Source: Ischnura elegans (taxonomy: Eukaryota; Arthropoda; Insecta; Odonata; Coenagrionidae). From it: a DNA stretch of 64,000 bases. The notes under the pieces were generated by a model that was not told where the DNA came from, did no database searches, and worked only from the letters and a program-made list of their open reading frames with translations. Positions 13,331 through 26,100 of this stretch are shown here, one piece after another. The position numbers were made by a program, and so were the translations under genes. The stretch's first letter is position 1; every line of letters begins with the position of its first letter. Location: NCBI RefSeq assembly GCF_921293095.1, contig NC_060251.1:59537585-59601584 (forward strand), written 5' to 3'.

Positions 13331-13510
13331 CAGGTCACAGGACACCGCCTGAGTACAAGATATTTCTCCAGTTATTCCGAAATTCTCATCGAAATCATGC
13401 TCATTCAGTTGTGCTATCCTTTCCGACTACATTAGATCTCCGCTGAGGCTCTCCTAACTCCAAGTAGAGTGTATTAGTTGGTAAACACAAAAGAGAATCG
13501 AAGGCCCTAC

Positions 13511-13518
13511 TATAAAGG
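13511..13518 (+). promoter_or_regulatory. TATA-like box of the opsin gene
   Basis: TATAAAGG lies 73 bases before the opsin ATG, allowing transcription to start near 13540 with a leader of about 50 nt. I see no RCSI/P3-type palindrome (YTAATTGRNTTA), which is typical of compound-eye opsin promoters, just upstream. The alternative is that this is internal to a leader transcribed from further upstream. Confidence 0.35.
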
Positions 13519-13590
13519 TTATAGAGAAGTTGATAGTCAAGCTGCTTGTGGTGACAGTGGATCCTCACTAAATTAGCTCGCTCCAACAAA

Positions 13591-14156
13591 ATGTTCGCCC
13601 GAATGTGCGTCTTCCTGGCCTCGGCCCTGTTTGCTTCGGCTACTCGGAACGAATCCGCGCTCCCAGAGGAACTCACCTCTTTGGACGAGAATATTTTGAC
13701 ACTGGCGTTCTCGTTTGAAAGAAACGGGACTGCCGAAGGCGACTTCGACGAGTCCAAAACTTTGGTGGTAGGCCTTAGCGAACAGAGAGAGGAACCGCGC
13801 GCGGCGAATGAGACACTGGACACGGCAGAGACGTTCATCGGTCCTCGGGAGGAGCCGCTCGAGGTACCCCGGGGTGTTACGGACCGATCGGAGGCCATCG
13901 TCCCTGCACCTTCAAACCTCAGTGACCGCGAAGAGATCAACAGGGCAGTGAGGGAGGTATTCAAATCCCGCTGGCCAACGCAACTATGGAAAGACCACGG
14001 CACCTACACGGACGAGTACTTGCTGCAAATCAACCCGCACTGGCTCCAGTTCCCACCGCCTAGCCAGACTTCCTACTACGTGTTGGCCGTGCTGTACACT
14101 ATCCTGATGACGCTTGGGGTGTCCGGGAACTGCCTCGTCATCTTCATGTTTTGCAG
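13591..14156 (+). CDS. Rh7: Opsin exon 1: signal peptide, N-tail, TM1
   Basis: It codes for residues 1-188 plus two bases of R189. Residues 4-17 ([14 protein letters not shown]) look like a cleavable signal peptide, which is uncommon in opsins. Residues 20-145 are an acidic tail with sequons at N20, N45, N73 and N109. The segment [11 protein letters not shown] at 148-158 matches the conserved pre-TM1 motif of arthropod opsins (HPxWxxFP), and TM1 spans about 162-187. The donor is TGCAG/GTCAGA at 14157. I chose the ATG at 13591, with CAAA before it; the in-frame ATG at codon 5 would shorten the signal peptide. Confidence 0.85.
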
Positions 14157-17100
14157 GTCAGAAGCGAAATTTTAGTTAGCTCTTTAGTATTATCTACTCT
14201 TACTATAGGCCCAATGTGATCATACTAAATTCTATCATACCATTAAGTTGGTTGGAGTAAAATTTAATAAATTATTACCCAATAGTTATAAAAATATCTT
14301 CGAACTTCAGGCGAATTCGTGATTAGGCTTCTCTAAAAATCAATTCGATAAATAAAAGCACAGAAAACATTCTTTCAAGCCCTATGTGATGGTAAACTTG
14401 CATTGAATATATCGATAATTTGACCCTCACTCAGCAATCGGCGAATTAATCCCGCCATAGGATGCGACAAATGATTTCTTATAATTTAGTTTCACACTCA
14501 AGAATGATATGGTAGAGATATAGTACAACCGATGAGAAAAATTAACTATTTTCCCATTCCCAACATCAATCTGGTTTCCGGCGCACAAAAGCATGTTTAC
14601 TCGCACTTCCTCATCTTCAAACGATAAAAAAAGCTATAGGCGGTCAAACTGAAAGTGCTTGTAAGTGATGACATCCGAAATATGTGGTACATAGAAAACA
14701 CAACCGGAAAAAGTAAATTCGTGCAAACAGGAAATGATCATTAATTAAGTACTAGTTTCCGTGTTTTTCTACAATAATACTTCTTTTCATCGCGTTTTCA
14801 AATTAAAAAGAAAGTAACAAAGTAGTTTGTAGAAGGGTAATTTCCAAGTCCAGACGTTCGAAATAAGGTCAAGGGCGAGAAAAATTGGAAGCGATTATAA
14901 GGGGCACAGGTAACTGTTTGATAGGTTCATGAGTGGAAATTATCGGTGATGAATAATCAAACCTTAATAAATTGCCATTTTGTTGGCGGAAAAAAGTCAC
15001 GGTATAGTTATCGTATATTCTACACGAAAATTACAATTCTTAACTAAAATTAACTTATATATTCATTCTCCGAAATTTATTTTTATAGTTGAGAGCAAGG
15101 AAAAAATAGGAGAAAGGTTAGCAGGAAAACATGGAAACAGGAAAGACTACATATTTAAGTGTTAGAGAAGACATTTTGACAAGTTTGAATGAAAGCATGA
15201 ACAACAGTACTACCTGACTATAAATATCAAAACCGAAGTCGGTTCAGTCTTCTAACAAAATTTTAATCTTCACCTCAACATACTCTTTATGCATGGCATT
15301 TTAATCTTACCATAAATGAAATTAATTAGAAAACATAATCGGCACAAGTAAATTCGTGCAAACTGGAAATTATAAGATCACAAGTTACGTTCTTGTATCG
15401 GTGTTTTTTTCTACACTATCACTTCTTTACACCGCGTTTCCAAGTTACAAAGAAAGTAATACGTAGGGAAGGTAACTCTTTGACTTCATTCTAACCAACG
15501 TACGCCTTTAAAAGCGCTCCGGCACTCCCCAGCCCATCAATAGCATAAGCCACTTATTCTGATCCCTTCCAATCTCCTCCCTTCCGAAAATTCCTTTCCG
15601 TGTGTAAAGTACAGACTAGGCCGAGCGCTTCCTCAGTTCTTTTCAGGCCATATTTGACTTCTTTTTCTGGAATCCATTAAGTTTTCGCAGCTGTTTAGAC
15701 ATAAATCAAACCCATTTATAAAAAAACTATTGAAAATAATGACAAAAAATATCACTTTGATTTCATAAATTTAGCCAGTCCAGCATCAAATATTGTGAAT
15801 AAAACAAAGGATACCTAATTATAATGAAAGACGGTTATGCTCGTTGCCCCAGATGGATTGGGCTGTAGGCGAATGAAAAAAAGCATGCGTACTTTTTCAT
15901 TCATAAATGCAAATGAAATACAATAACATGCAGCCGATACGTCTAGTTTGGACGAGGAATCGGCAGAATAAAATTATCCACGGCGACGATACCCAAATCA
16001 GTTAAGTTTTGGCGATAACATATCTTAAATTCCGCGAAATAAGGCAATGATATTCGATCAAATATGGTACACTTAATTGTCTTATAAACAGCCTTTCTAG
16101 GCCAACAACAAAAGATATGGTATATGGTAAATTTATGAGGAATATTAAGTGAATGATTTTTATAGAGCGTAAAAAAACTTGACAGAGCAAAACTATACGA
16201 ACGACTGATAGACTAATGATGTACTTTGTAGAAGAGCTAAATATCGACAAAATATAAGAGTACAATCATGAGTTCCAGGTTTCTGTTTCCATCGTTAGGG
16301 ACGTCAAGCACATTTCTTGGAGAGTAACGATAGTCTGTGTCCCCGATATAACTTATATTATTGATAAGACATTAAACCGATTGAGAAAGGCTTATATCGG
16401 GCCCGTCTCTCCTTCTAAATAGAACCACCTGTTTTGATTCACAATAAAGCCTACTCCTTTTCAATCTCTCTGTTTACCCAGTTCTTCTCCTTCCCCTTCC
16501 CCGCTTAGCGAATATTTTTCCCTCTAATAGCATTATTAGTATCTCCTACTCCCTAAGTACTCGCTACATACCCTATGGCCCTGTATATCCTCCGTATCTC
16601 CTCCAGAGTTTTCCTTTCCTCGCCCACCATGTCTAGCACTTCGTCGTTTCTCTTTATCTCCGACCACTTCACCTTATCATTTCCTTAAAGCACCACATGA
16701 CAATTGCCTTTCATTTTTCAAATTTCTGACTCAAGATGACTTCCGTGAATTCGCATTGCGCCCCTTGGGACAAATTTGTAAAAAGACATCTTTTATACAA
16801 TATGGCTCGGCCCTTTTTCGGCATCCTCTTACGACCTCAATCAATCATGGCGTATTCATGCGGACCCACGATGTGTGGATAATCTAGGCGCATAGGGTCT
16901 TGGCTAGCCACGCAAAAGGGCAGGGATCAACATGTACGAGAGATGAATATTCGCAATTCAAATGCTTTGCTTACCTTGGTGCTTTGAAGAGGATATAAAG
17001 CAGAGTGCCTCCGCCGCCGGATTGGACTCTAACTAGTCCCTTTAACGTTCTCCATACACAACGGTTTAACGCCTGTTGAGTGCCATTTTCATGGTTTAAC

Positions 17101-20100
17101 CGTAAGCTTTTAACTCCTATCTTTAACTTATCTCACCAGATAAAGGTGCCAGTTCACGAAAAAAAGCTAAAAATAGAGAAAGTGATAGCCCTAAAAGTCT
17201 TCTTTCGCCGGCAAAAATTACGAAAAAATACATCAGGTGAAAGGAAAAATTCCAAGAAACGTCCATAATAACATATATGTCTTTTAAGGCTCAGAAATAT
17301 CGAAGAAAAAAATTCAAAATGAAATATTCCCCAAACAGAAAGCTAAATGAGGATAATATACTTTGACTTTTTCATACTGACGTAAATATACTATTAGGAT
17401 ACAAATTGAGGCTACACCGAGAATTAATATCACCCAAAATTACTTTGAGCCCTTTTCCACGGAATAAATGACTATTTTTACACGGCATGCAATTAAAAAT
17501 CACGCCTTTGCATGATAGGGAGATGCTTTTGCCCATTCTCTCTTGTTTCCTTCGAATTTGCTAATTTTAAGATGTTTTTATTCCCTATACCTAAGGAATC
17601 CACCTCACATTTTTCACTAAATACGGTTGAGTATTATATTTCATCATTTGTAATTCAGCCAAATTATAACTAAATAAGCGCTGATTTCCGGAGAATGAAT
17701 TCATTATCACATATTCAAATTATGCTTTCACGAAACGTTAGACACCACATTAAACGTACATCACGGATAACGTTCGAAAAATTAATCAGCCATTGTAACG
17801 AATAGATCTTAATGAACTATTAAGCTCATAATTGTATGACGGATTTTAGAGAAAGCTTCAAACGATTTGGCATTAATAAAATTACGAATTATTTACGCAT
17901 CATTAAAACTCATCAAACAGTACTCCTTCCGGTAAAATATACGCAGTAAAAATCGCCGCTATACGATTATTCCAGAAAAAAGTTTAAATCACATTTGGCA
18001 TTAATGAAAACAATAGTCATGTAACTAATTTCTATTAAACGTTTAATATTTTCTGCATTAAAAGTTATGTCAATTAATTTTTTGGGGATAACATCGCTTG
18101 AATGAAATTAATAATGGATGATAATGCCAAAAGATATCCTTCGAGAGAAAATATGAGCTTTGCGTTTATGCGAATCTCGTGAAAATTCTTTAGTTAAGTA
18201 TACAGAGGTACAAAGATAACGGCTGACGAGAAACTTTTTTCTACGTATTTTAAGTATTCCCAATTTTTAACCATATTTTATATTTCCGTCGAGTTTCTAA
18301 CACGACATAGTCCGAAAATTATCAAGGAATTTTGTTTCTTACAATTAATTCTAAAACTATTTCTATCGGTCGTATTCCATCATCGTATTATATCAATATT
18401 TTCACTCTAATAGTCACAAAAAGTGTCATGTAGGTTTACCTTCCCAATTTCATTCAAATGAATGAATTTGAACACGCCGCAATAACACTCCAATGCGGCA
18501 GACACCAATTTTACGTGCGGAAGTATTCTTAATCAAGTTTGAGAGGAACACTAGGGTTCTTAATGACTTAGCCTTCCACAGATTGCCATTGACATGACTG
18601 AGAGACTAACCCGATAAAACCCGCAAGGTTCACCGTGATCTGTTCTTTAGTCCCCAATTTAATGGGCATTAGCAATGCGAGAACACTACGATTTGAGATT
18701 CAAATCAACGGTCAATTTTTAAGGGTCAAACGACCCTTTCGATTCGAGAACGACATTCGTAGAATTCCATGAAAGGTTGACCAAAGAACCTCTGCAAAGT
18801 TATTAAAAAAAACAAGCTCTTCACCGAGTGGTCGTGATTTCTGGAAATATTTTAAGAGTGCGTGGGTTAAGAAGATGGATTTTCCATTGAATCATTTCGG
18901 TGAGATACTACTTTCCCCGTCTTCCCTCAGAAAATTCTCGTCTCTAAAAGCTATAGACTGAAGACATTCCCTTTACAACCGTTGGACCCCATTTTGAACA
19001 GAGACTTGGGTATTTTAGAGAAACCAGAATTACGAAACACGCTAGATCAACGTTGTAGACACGCATTGGGCAAAGTACGGACCGAAGGGATATTTTATTT
19101 CAAATACGTCTCTTTGTAGGAAAATGGCAATGCAGATTTTTCATTTCTTTCAAGAAAAAAGATAAATTACTCCCTCCGTTTAAATCGAATGGGAGCTTAC
19201 TCATGTAATAAATACAAAATTATACACAGCACCATCAAAATTCCTGCCAGCAATTACAGTTTACGTGCGCGCATCAGGCGGACTAAAGTAAATCTTTCAA
19301 ATATCTAAGAAGTTTCAAATTTATGAAGGAAAGGTAACAACTCCGCACACAAATATTGTATATCACCAGCGTTCCTGATATCTACTCGCTATTCGTCGGT
19401 GGTTGAGTCCCATTATCATATTTTAGCGTTTAGGGAACACTAAAAATGCATAATGTAATCTTTTCGAAAATATCTTTCAAAAGGAATTCTAATAAAAGTA
19501 CACGTAAACAAAGCTATTCATAATACAACTACCAACCAATTCTAGCATGCATATTGGTAAACGGTAGTGCATCTCATGAAATTTTAAGAAAATTAGTTAG
19601 TTTTTCGGGGTGATGCCACTTATTACCCATCGTAATATTTTCAAATGGTAAAACAATACACTGGAGGTATAAAATAATTAATTTTTATGGAAGGAAATGT
19701 TTATTTATTTGGGTGCTTTTGGTCTTCGTACGTTGTCGTTTATTTAGATTCACCCGCTGTAAAGGCCTTGAATAGTTTTTGTGGCGATGAAGCTGAATAA
19801 ATATATTATTTTTCATTAAAGGAAGGTTTTTTAGATACTTAAGGTCTAAATGTAAAGCTAATGATTTTGGGTTATGAAAGTCGAACAAATAGGCTACGTT
19901 GAATAGCACTTTAAATCTCTTTCTCAGCGGTCTCCCGTCGTCCTTTTCGTCCCGCACCCCTCTATACGTATATAACTAATATTGTACCCCCAAAAATGTA
20001 ACGCACACATTTTATTACATAATTTCACTACCGGTAGGTGACACTTTTAGCTATAAATAATGGTATAAATAGACACTTATTTTAAATAACTCATATAATA

Positions 20101-23100
20101 TGTATACATATTTCCTGGTTAAGAGATACATAGATCCTGGCGTCCGCCAATACCGATTATTTTCGGCGACTGGTTCGTCGCGTACCCCCAAAGGGTACGC
20201 ATACCACTCATTGGGAACCGCTGCTCTATTCCTTTTTCAGAAAGTAATATTTAAAAGTTTTATCTAGATTGAAAATAGAGTTATAAACAGTTATATTCAG
20301 ATCCACAAATTTCACCAATTTTTCAGATTTGGATGACCTGTAACTTTCTTGAATTGCTTCAAAACTCTAAAATTCAGTATTTTGTATAACCTGATAGGAT
20401 CACCGTATATGGCAAATTGAAGGTTTCAGAGAGAGTAAAATTAGGAGCCGTGATGAAATCACATGGAATGGCCCAATACGGAAGTAAAAAAAAAACAGGA
20501 TGACTTTCTTGAATTCCGCGAAAGAAAAAACAAACAAATTAAAAAAGAACCAATCGGGATTGGAGTGTTTAGTTTCCTATTTTAGGGTCACTGATACATG
20601 GCGTCGGGTTATGGATACTACATTTCCTCGGTTCCCTTCAGTCTGCCCTCTTAACGGAAAATTATTCCGCTAATATGACGTTGATTGGGTTGGTGAGTGA
20701 GATTGATGAAGAATTTCCGAATAAAAGGGTCCAATATTAAATCTCTCAGCTCTTCCTTCACTTCCGCTTCTCTCGGTTCGTATAAAAAATGCGAGGAAGG
20801 AATGATTTCCACCTGAACGATAATCGTAAATGAGTTCCCTGCGCAATTATTTACCGGTTGATCACTTACGGACGATTCAGTCTCAAGGTCCCTGAAGTGG
20901 CGAACGATGTTGAGACGGTTTCGTTCCCCATACTTAACTTTGGGGAGGGGAATTTAATTGATTGTTCACTCGGATTCGTCAGGATCTTTGAAAAATCATC
21001 CACGCGGAAAAAAATGACGAGGAAATTCTCTCTCTCCGGTTGAAAAACTCCGAACGTTGGCCTACTTCGCTTCGCAGGGAAGAAATTCCAGGGTGTTGAG
21101 GAAAATGGTTCCAGAATCAGTTTTTTTTTTCGATGGTCTTAATGGCGACAGCTGGCAGGGAGAGTAGGATGGGGAAGGTCGTGAAAGGCCCCCACCCTCG
21201 CTCCCTAAATTTAGGCGCATGACACGATTCTCGCCGACAGGAAGATTGAAGGTCACGAGAGAAAGGTAGCTAGCTACCCAACCCTAGAAGCGGACCAGGA
21301 TAATGAGAGAGGGTGGAGTAATCAAACTCAAGAGGACGCATCAGTACCGCCCCAGCGTTTATTTTTCGTTACGTAACACTTGATTAAAACATAATCTGCC
21401 TTTTTGAAAATTTCACGGGATATTGGATAGACTCCTGCCGGCATTTTCCTGTGCCTCTTTATTAATTTCTCCTCGGTATTTTCTAGGCGTTATTTTTTTA
21501 TAGGACATACAGGCAAATATTGACATAGGTAGGTCTACTCAGTATGTTTCCCATATTTTTTAGATGATAATGTAAAATTTTTAATGGCGTAATACGCCAA
21601 GGAAGAGGACAAAATACGACCGAAGGAGAGGCAGTAATGCGTCCTCTTAAGTCTCGTTCACAACTAGTTGCAGCAATGGAGTAGAAAACTTGATAAGAGA
21701 TTCTGCTAGTTAATAACAAAGGGTCATAACTCGACTTAGCACATTAATTAATGTTTGAGATAAGTCAGATATTCCCTTGAAAGAGCCCATTAGTAAGGAC
21801 GGTAGTAATTTTTATGCACAGTCACGTGAACTATCGGAAGTCTTTTGTAATCGATTACACGATTGATACGTGGTCGGAACTGAGATTAGTGGAATAGCCC
21901 TCTTATCGCTCTTGGCCACAATAAATCAAGTTACGCGAAATGACGTTGTTGTGAATAGGACTTGGCCCAGATACCCTGAACGAAAAAAAGGAATGCCCGT
22001 TCACTTCCACTTAAATTCACGAAACCTTAATGTACCAATGTTTAAGATGAAGACTTTCAACGCACGTACAAAAAAATATAAACAAATTTTTGCAACCAAT
22101 ACAATGATTTTAAGGTGAAAACATTCAACTTAAATTTAACAAGAAATTTTAAAACGCCATAACATAAAGTCAAAAACTCCATATGAAGATTTAAACGACT
22201 CTGCACCACATATGAGAAATAGACCAAGAAAAGGCCATTTGAGAAATATTTTTTGGTTCCGACAATTTTTTGTCATATATCATACTCTTCCTTATGATTT
22301 TAGTTAAATAATATTTAAACGCAGCACTAATTTTCAAATATTTTATGCTATTTACCACTATTTTCAAATCACATTTATTGGATTTTTTAGCGATTTAGTG
22401 GAACATTTTCTGGCAAAATTTTAAGGAATCTCGTTAGAAAATATCTATATTTCCCTACATAGAGTTCACAACACGTTTCTATTTCCTGATCGAGATAAAG
22501 AAAAAAGCCACTGAAAATGACCTTGAAACAGGAAAAAAGTGAACTCAGATTCATAAAACTAATTTGAATTATAAAATAATCTCAGGAGGAAGTTCCCAAC
22601 TTTTTCGCTTCAATTTTTTCTTCGGTTAAATTGAATATGTACATCTGCTCAGTAGTGAGAAAAATTTTTATCTCAATATTTCAGAGGAAATTTTTCCTCA
22701 AACCAAATCCACAACAATCAGTTAATCACGGAGTCGATTCTTTACAAAGTATAGGTGTTATCTCAGTGTGTTCTCTCAATAGCTCGACAAAGTTAAAAAC
22801 CAATCCATCACATGACTTAAGTTATATGGGGCCAATTCTTATATTTAATAGTAGTCCAATTATGAAAGTTGATAATTTATCGCAAAACGCCCGTTAATAC
22901 ATCTTCAATGTATTTTTTTAGCTGAGTACGTTTTAATGGTAGAAATTACGGGCAAATCTCAAACACATTCTCAATCATTTAATTACTGCGATAAGTAATT
23001 ATTTTTCTCATATTTTAGCGACCAAGTCTTAATGCATGGCAATGTGGAAATGTGAAGGTCAACTGACGTTTTGTGTGTCTCAAGGGTGCGGTGCGTGCTT

Positions 23101-26100
23101 TGGTTAGGCATGAAAGGATTATATACGGATAGTTGACGTTTGGGAAATGGGTGAACTCGAGAAACAGACAATGGAGAAAGCCAGCGGATTTGCAGGGTAA
23201 CGTACACTCCGACACTCTGAATACTTCAAAATTAAGTATTTTGCGCACAATTACAAACGCAAAGCTCGGAAATGAATTCAATGTAAAAGCTGAGTTCGAA
23301 TCAAAACGCTCTCAATAAGAAGGAACACAGTTGTTACTCACCAATAGCAGTAGGGCGACAGTTTTCCATCAAATAAATTGGGCAAAATATTGCTTTGTGC
23401 CTGACGAAACTTCAATGATAAACTTGTTGTTGATAAATTACAGGTATTATTTGTAAACAATACTTTGCAAACCGCGTTTTGCTGTTTCCTTCGTAATCTC
23501 TTTGCACAGTTTTTGAAAATACTGGACGCCAATCCGAAAATTTTCAAATTATGGGGGAGAATTTATTGCTCACATCTCCTAATTACAACGCTTCAATTCT
23601 GCCACTTCTAATGCTCAACTAAAGAATGCGATCCCAATGTCCACTCGAAAGAACCGCTAGAGTTACGAAGCGGATTCTCTGGATCTAACCTTTAGGTAAA
23701 CGCCAATCTCCATCGATTAGTCCTAATCCGTAGGTGCCAGCCGTGAGCTGGAACAGTAGAGGAAAACAATTTTTCCAAAAATAATTTCGGCAAAGGCGTT
23801 CGAGGCCGTGGGATAAATTGACAAGACCTAGCAAATTTAGACAAACAAGTTTGCTGACGCAATTTACTACACGAGTTACAAGGTTATTAGCCCGGTCAAA
23901 ATAGACATTGACCCTTGCATAAATTGCCAACAAGCTGAAAATTTCCAGGACCGTTAGGAATACCACTCTAATGAAATCCTGAAAAGTCCCCATCGATCCC
24001 GTGTGTGCAAAAATTTTTATTCAAGGTCAAAGGTCACAAAAATGGGTGTTTTGGATTTTTCGGCCTAACGGTTAGTTTAACGATAAAAATTGCTCAGTTC
24101 CAAATTGTAGAGCAGTTAATTTTCTACAAAATTTTCATTATACTTTTTTCTCTAAGATTTATCGTTTCTGAGATAGAACCATTCGAAATTACCCGTAACT
24201 GTATTCTCAGTAATATGCATAACTATATTATTGCGCTGTCTGAACATTATTGGACACGTAACACGCGTATTGCTCGAATGGCTCTATCTCAGAAATGATA
24301 AATCTTAGAGAAAAAAGTATAGTGACAATTTTGTAGAAAATTAACTGCTCTACAATTTTGATTTGAGCAATTTTTATTGTAAAACTAACCGTTTGGCCTA
24401 AAAATCCAAAAAACCCATTTTTGTGACCTTTGACCTTGAATAAAAATTTTTGCACACACGGGATCTATGGGGACTTTTCAGGATTTCATTAGAGTGGTAT
24501 TCCTAACGGTCCTGGAAATTTTCAGCTTGTTGGCAATTTATGCAAGGGTACCCCTTTTTTTGGGCTAATTTGACCGGGCTATATGAGATTCTTTGTCTTA
24601 GTTGAAGAAGAAACTTAAAAAAAAACTCTTCGCTGATTTATTAGTGTTGGATAAAGCATTCCGTTGTTAAATTGGGAAAGCCAGATCTGAAAGAATAAAT
24701 GGCGTTGGTTAGTACATACCTAATTATGATCACATAACGACATTATATTTTACTTTAATTCAAATTGTGCGGCATATTTAATGAAACCTTTAGAGCGCAT
24801 AAATAAATAAAACTATAACGTACACACATATTTGTACACAAAACGCTTGTAAACAAGTAGTACGTAAATAGACTGGAGGAATTCCACTACATGATATTTT
24901 CTCTAAGACCGGCTGCACATTAAGCAGCAAGGAGAGACAATGAAAAAGAAGAAAGTATACACGAGATTGTTTGAACTCAATTTCCAAACTAGATGGTGAG
25001 AGTTTGAATTGCGGTGGTAATGAAGATTTTTCAACCGAATAATCGCTCGGAATCTATGTAGAGAGTGGGTACCTATTTTACCTAGTATATTATTCAAATA
25101 ACTGAAATGGAAAAAAATATCCCTTAAAATTTCAAGGAGATGACAATGACACAAACTTCATTTCACTCATTCTTCGTTAACAAAAAATAATACCTATTAA
25201 TACCATTAACCAATTGTGATTCCAGCAAGCGAGATTGATTTGGTATTTAATCAGCTCTAAGGACCTGGAGTAAAAATGCAGCCCTTAAATAAAGTAAATA
25301 TATATCTCTTCCACTACAAAATTATAAATAATTCTTCAGGAACAGGGATAATGCACGGGCTATTTACGAATCTTTTCCAGTTTGCTAATTTTTAAATAGA
25401 TGATAAATGAAGTATTCTCTCGTGTTTTCCCGGCGTTAAGCGTCTTAGAAGGCCCATCGGGTTTCCCACCGGGTGATTTTTGACACAATTGACCACGTTT
25501 CGGGAACCGAGTGGTCTTCCATCAATTATCAGCCTTGAAGGTGGGAGCTGATTCGCTTCTCGAGACGTCGGCAGAAAAAATGTCAAAAAATTCCAAGATG
25601 CATGATCAGTGTCCTCATAAGACCACCAAAGTGAGAAGTATCCCTCGCCGAGTGATATGCCTTCACCAATTCTCGTTAGGTTAAACTACATAAAGTACAG
25701 GGTTTGTCCGGAAAGTAATAGGACTGAGTCGATTAAAAAAAAAATTATTGAGCCAATCGTTACAATTCTTTAAAAACTTTCAAAATAGGCTCCTTCTGCG
25801 TCGATGCAGAGCTGTCAGCGCGATTTTCAAGCATCGAAGGCGTCACGGAAGGCATTCTCCGGAATAGCCTTGAGAGCCAAGGTGCATACTGCTTGGATAC
25901 CCTTTGTCGTCTCAAAATGCTTCCTTTCATCGGCAATTTCAGGCAAGGAATCAAAAAAAAGTCCGGGGGGGGCACATCTGGGCTGTAAGGCGGCTGCGGA
26001 AGCGTTGGAATGCCGTCCTTGGTCAGGTAGCTGATCACAAGAAGGGCGGTGCGAGCCGCAATTTCTGGTCGTCAGTGAGCACTTTTGGGACCATCTTCGC

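Noticed and set aside
12902-13446. Arg/Ser-rich ORFs just upstream of the opsin, considered as an upstream exon
   Set aside because: Both strands are equally open, there is no acceptor or donor that fits opsin exon 1, and the opsin N-terminus already starts with a plausible ATG and signal peptide.
13401-14003. 200-codon minus-strand ORF opposite opsin exon 1
   Set aside because: It is an antisense shadow of exon 1 and has no domain; the + strand frame has clear opsin motifs and a splice donor.
24005-24455. Two mirror ORFs sharing [14 protein letters not shown] on opposite strands
   Set aside because: They are the same non-coding arm of the foldback element read from each side, not a duplicated gene pair.
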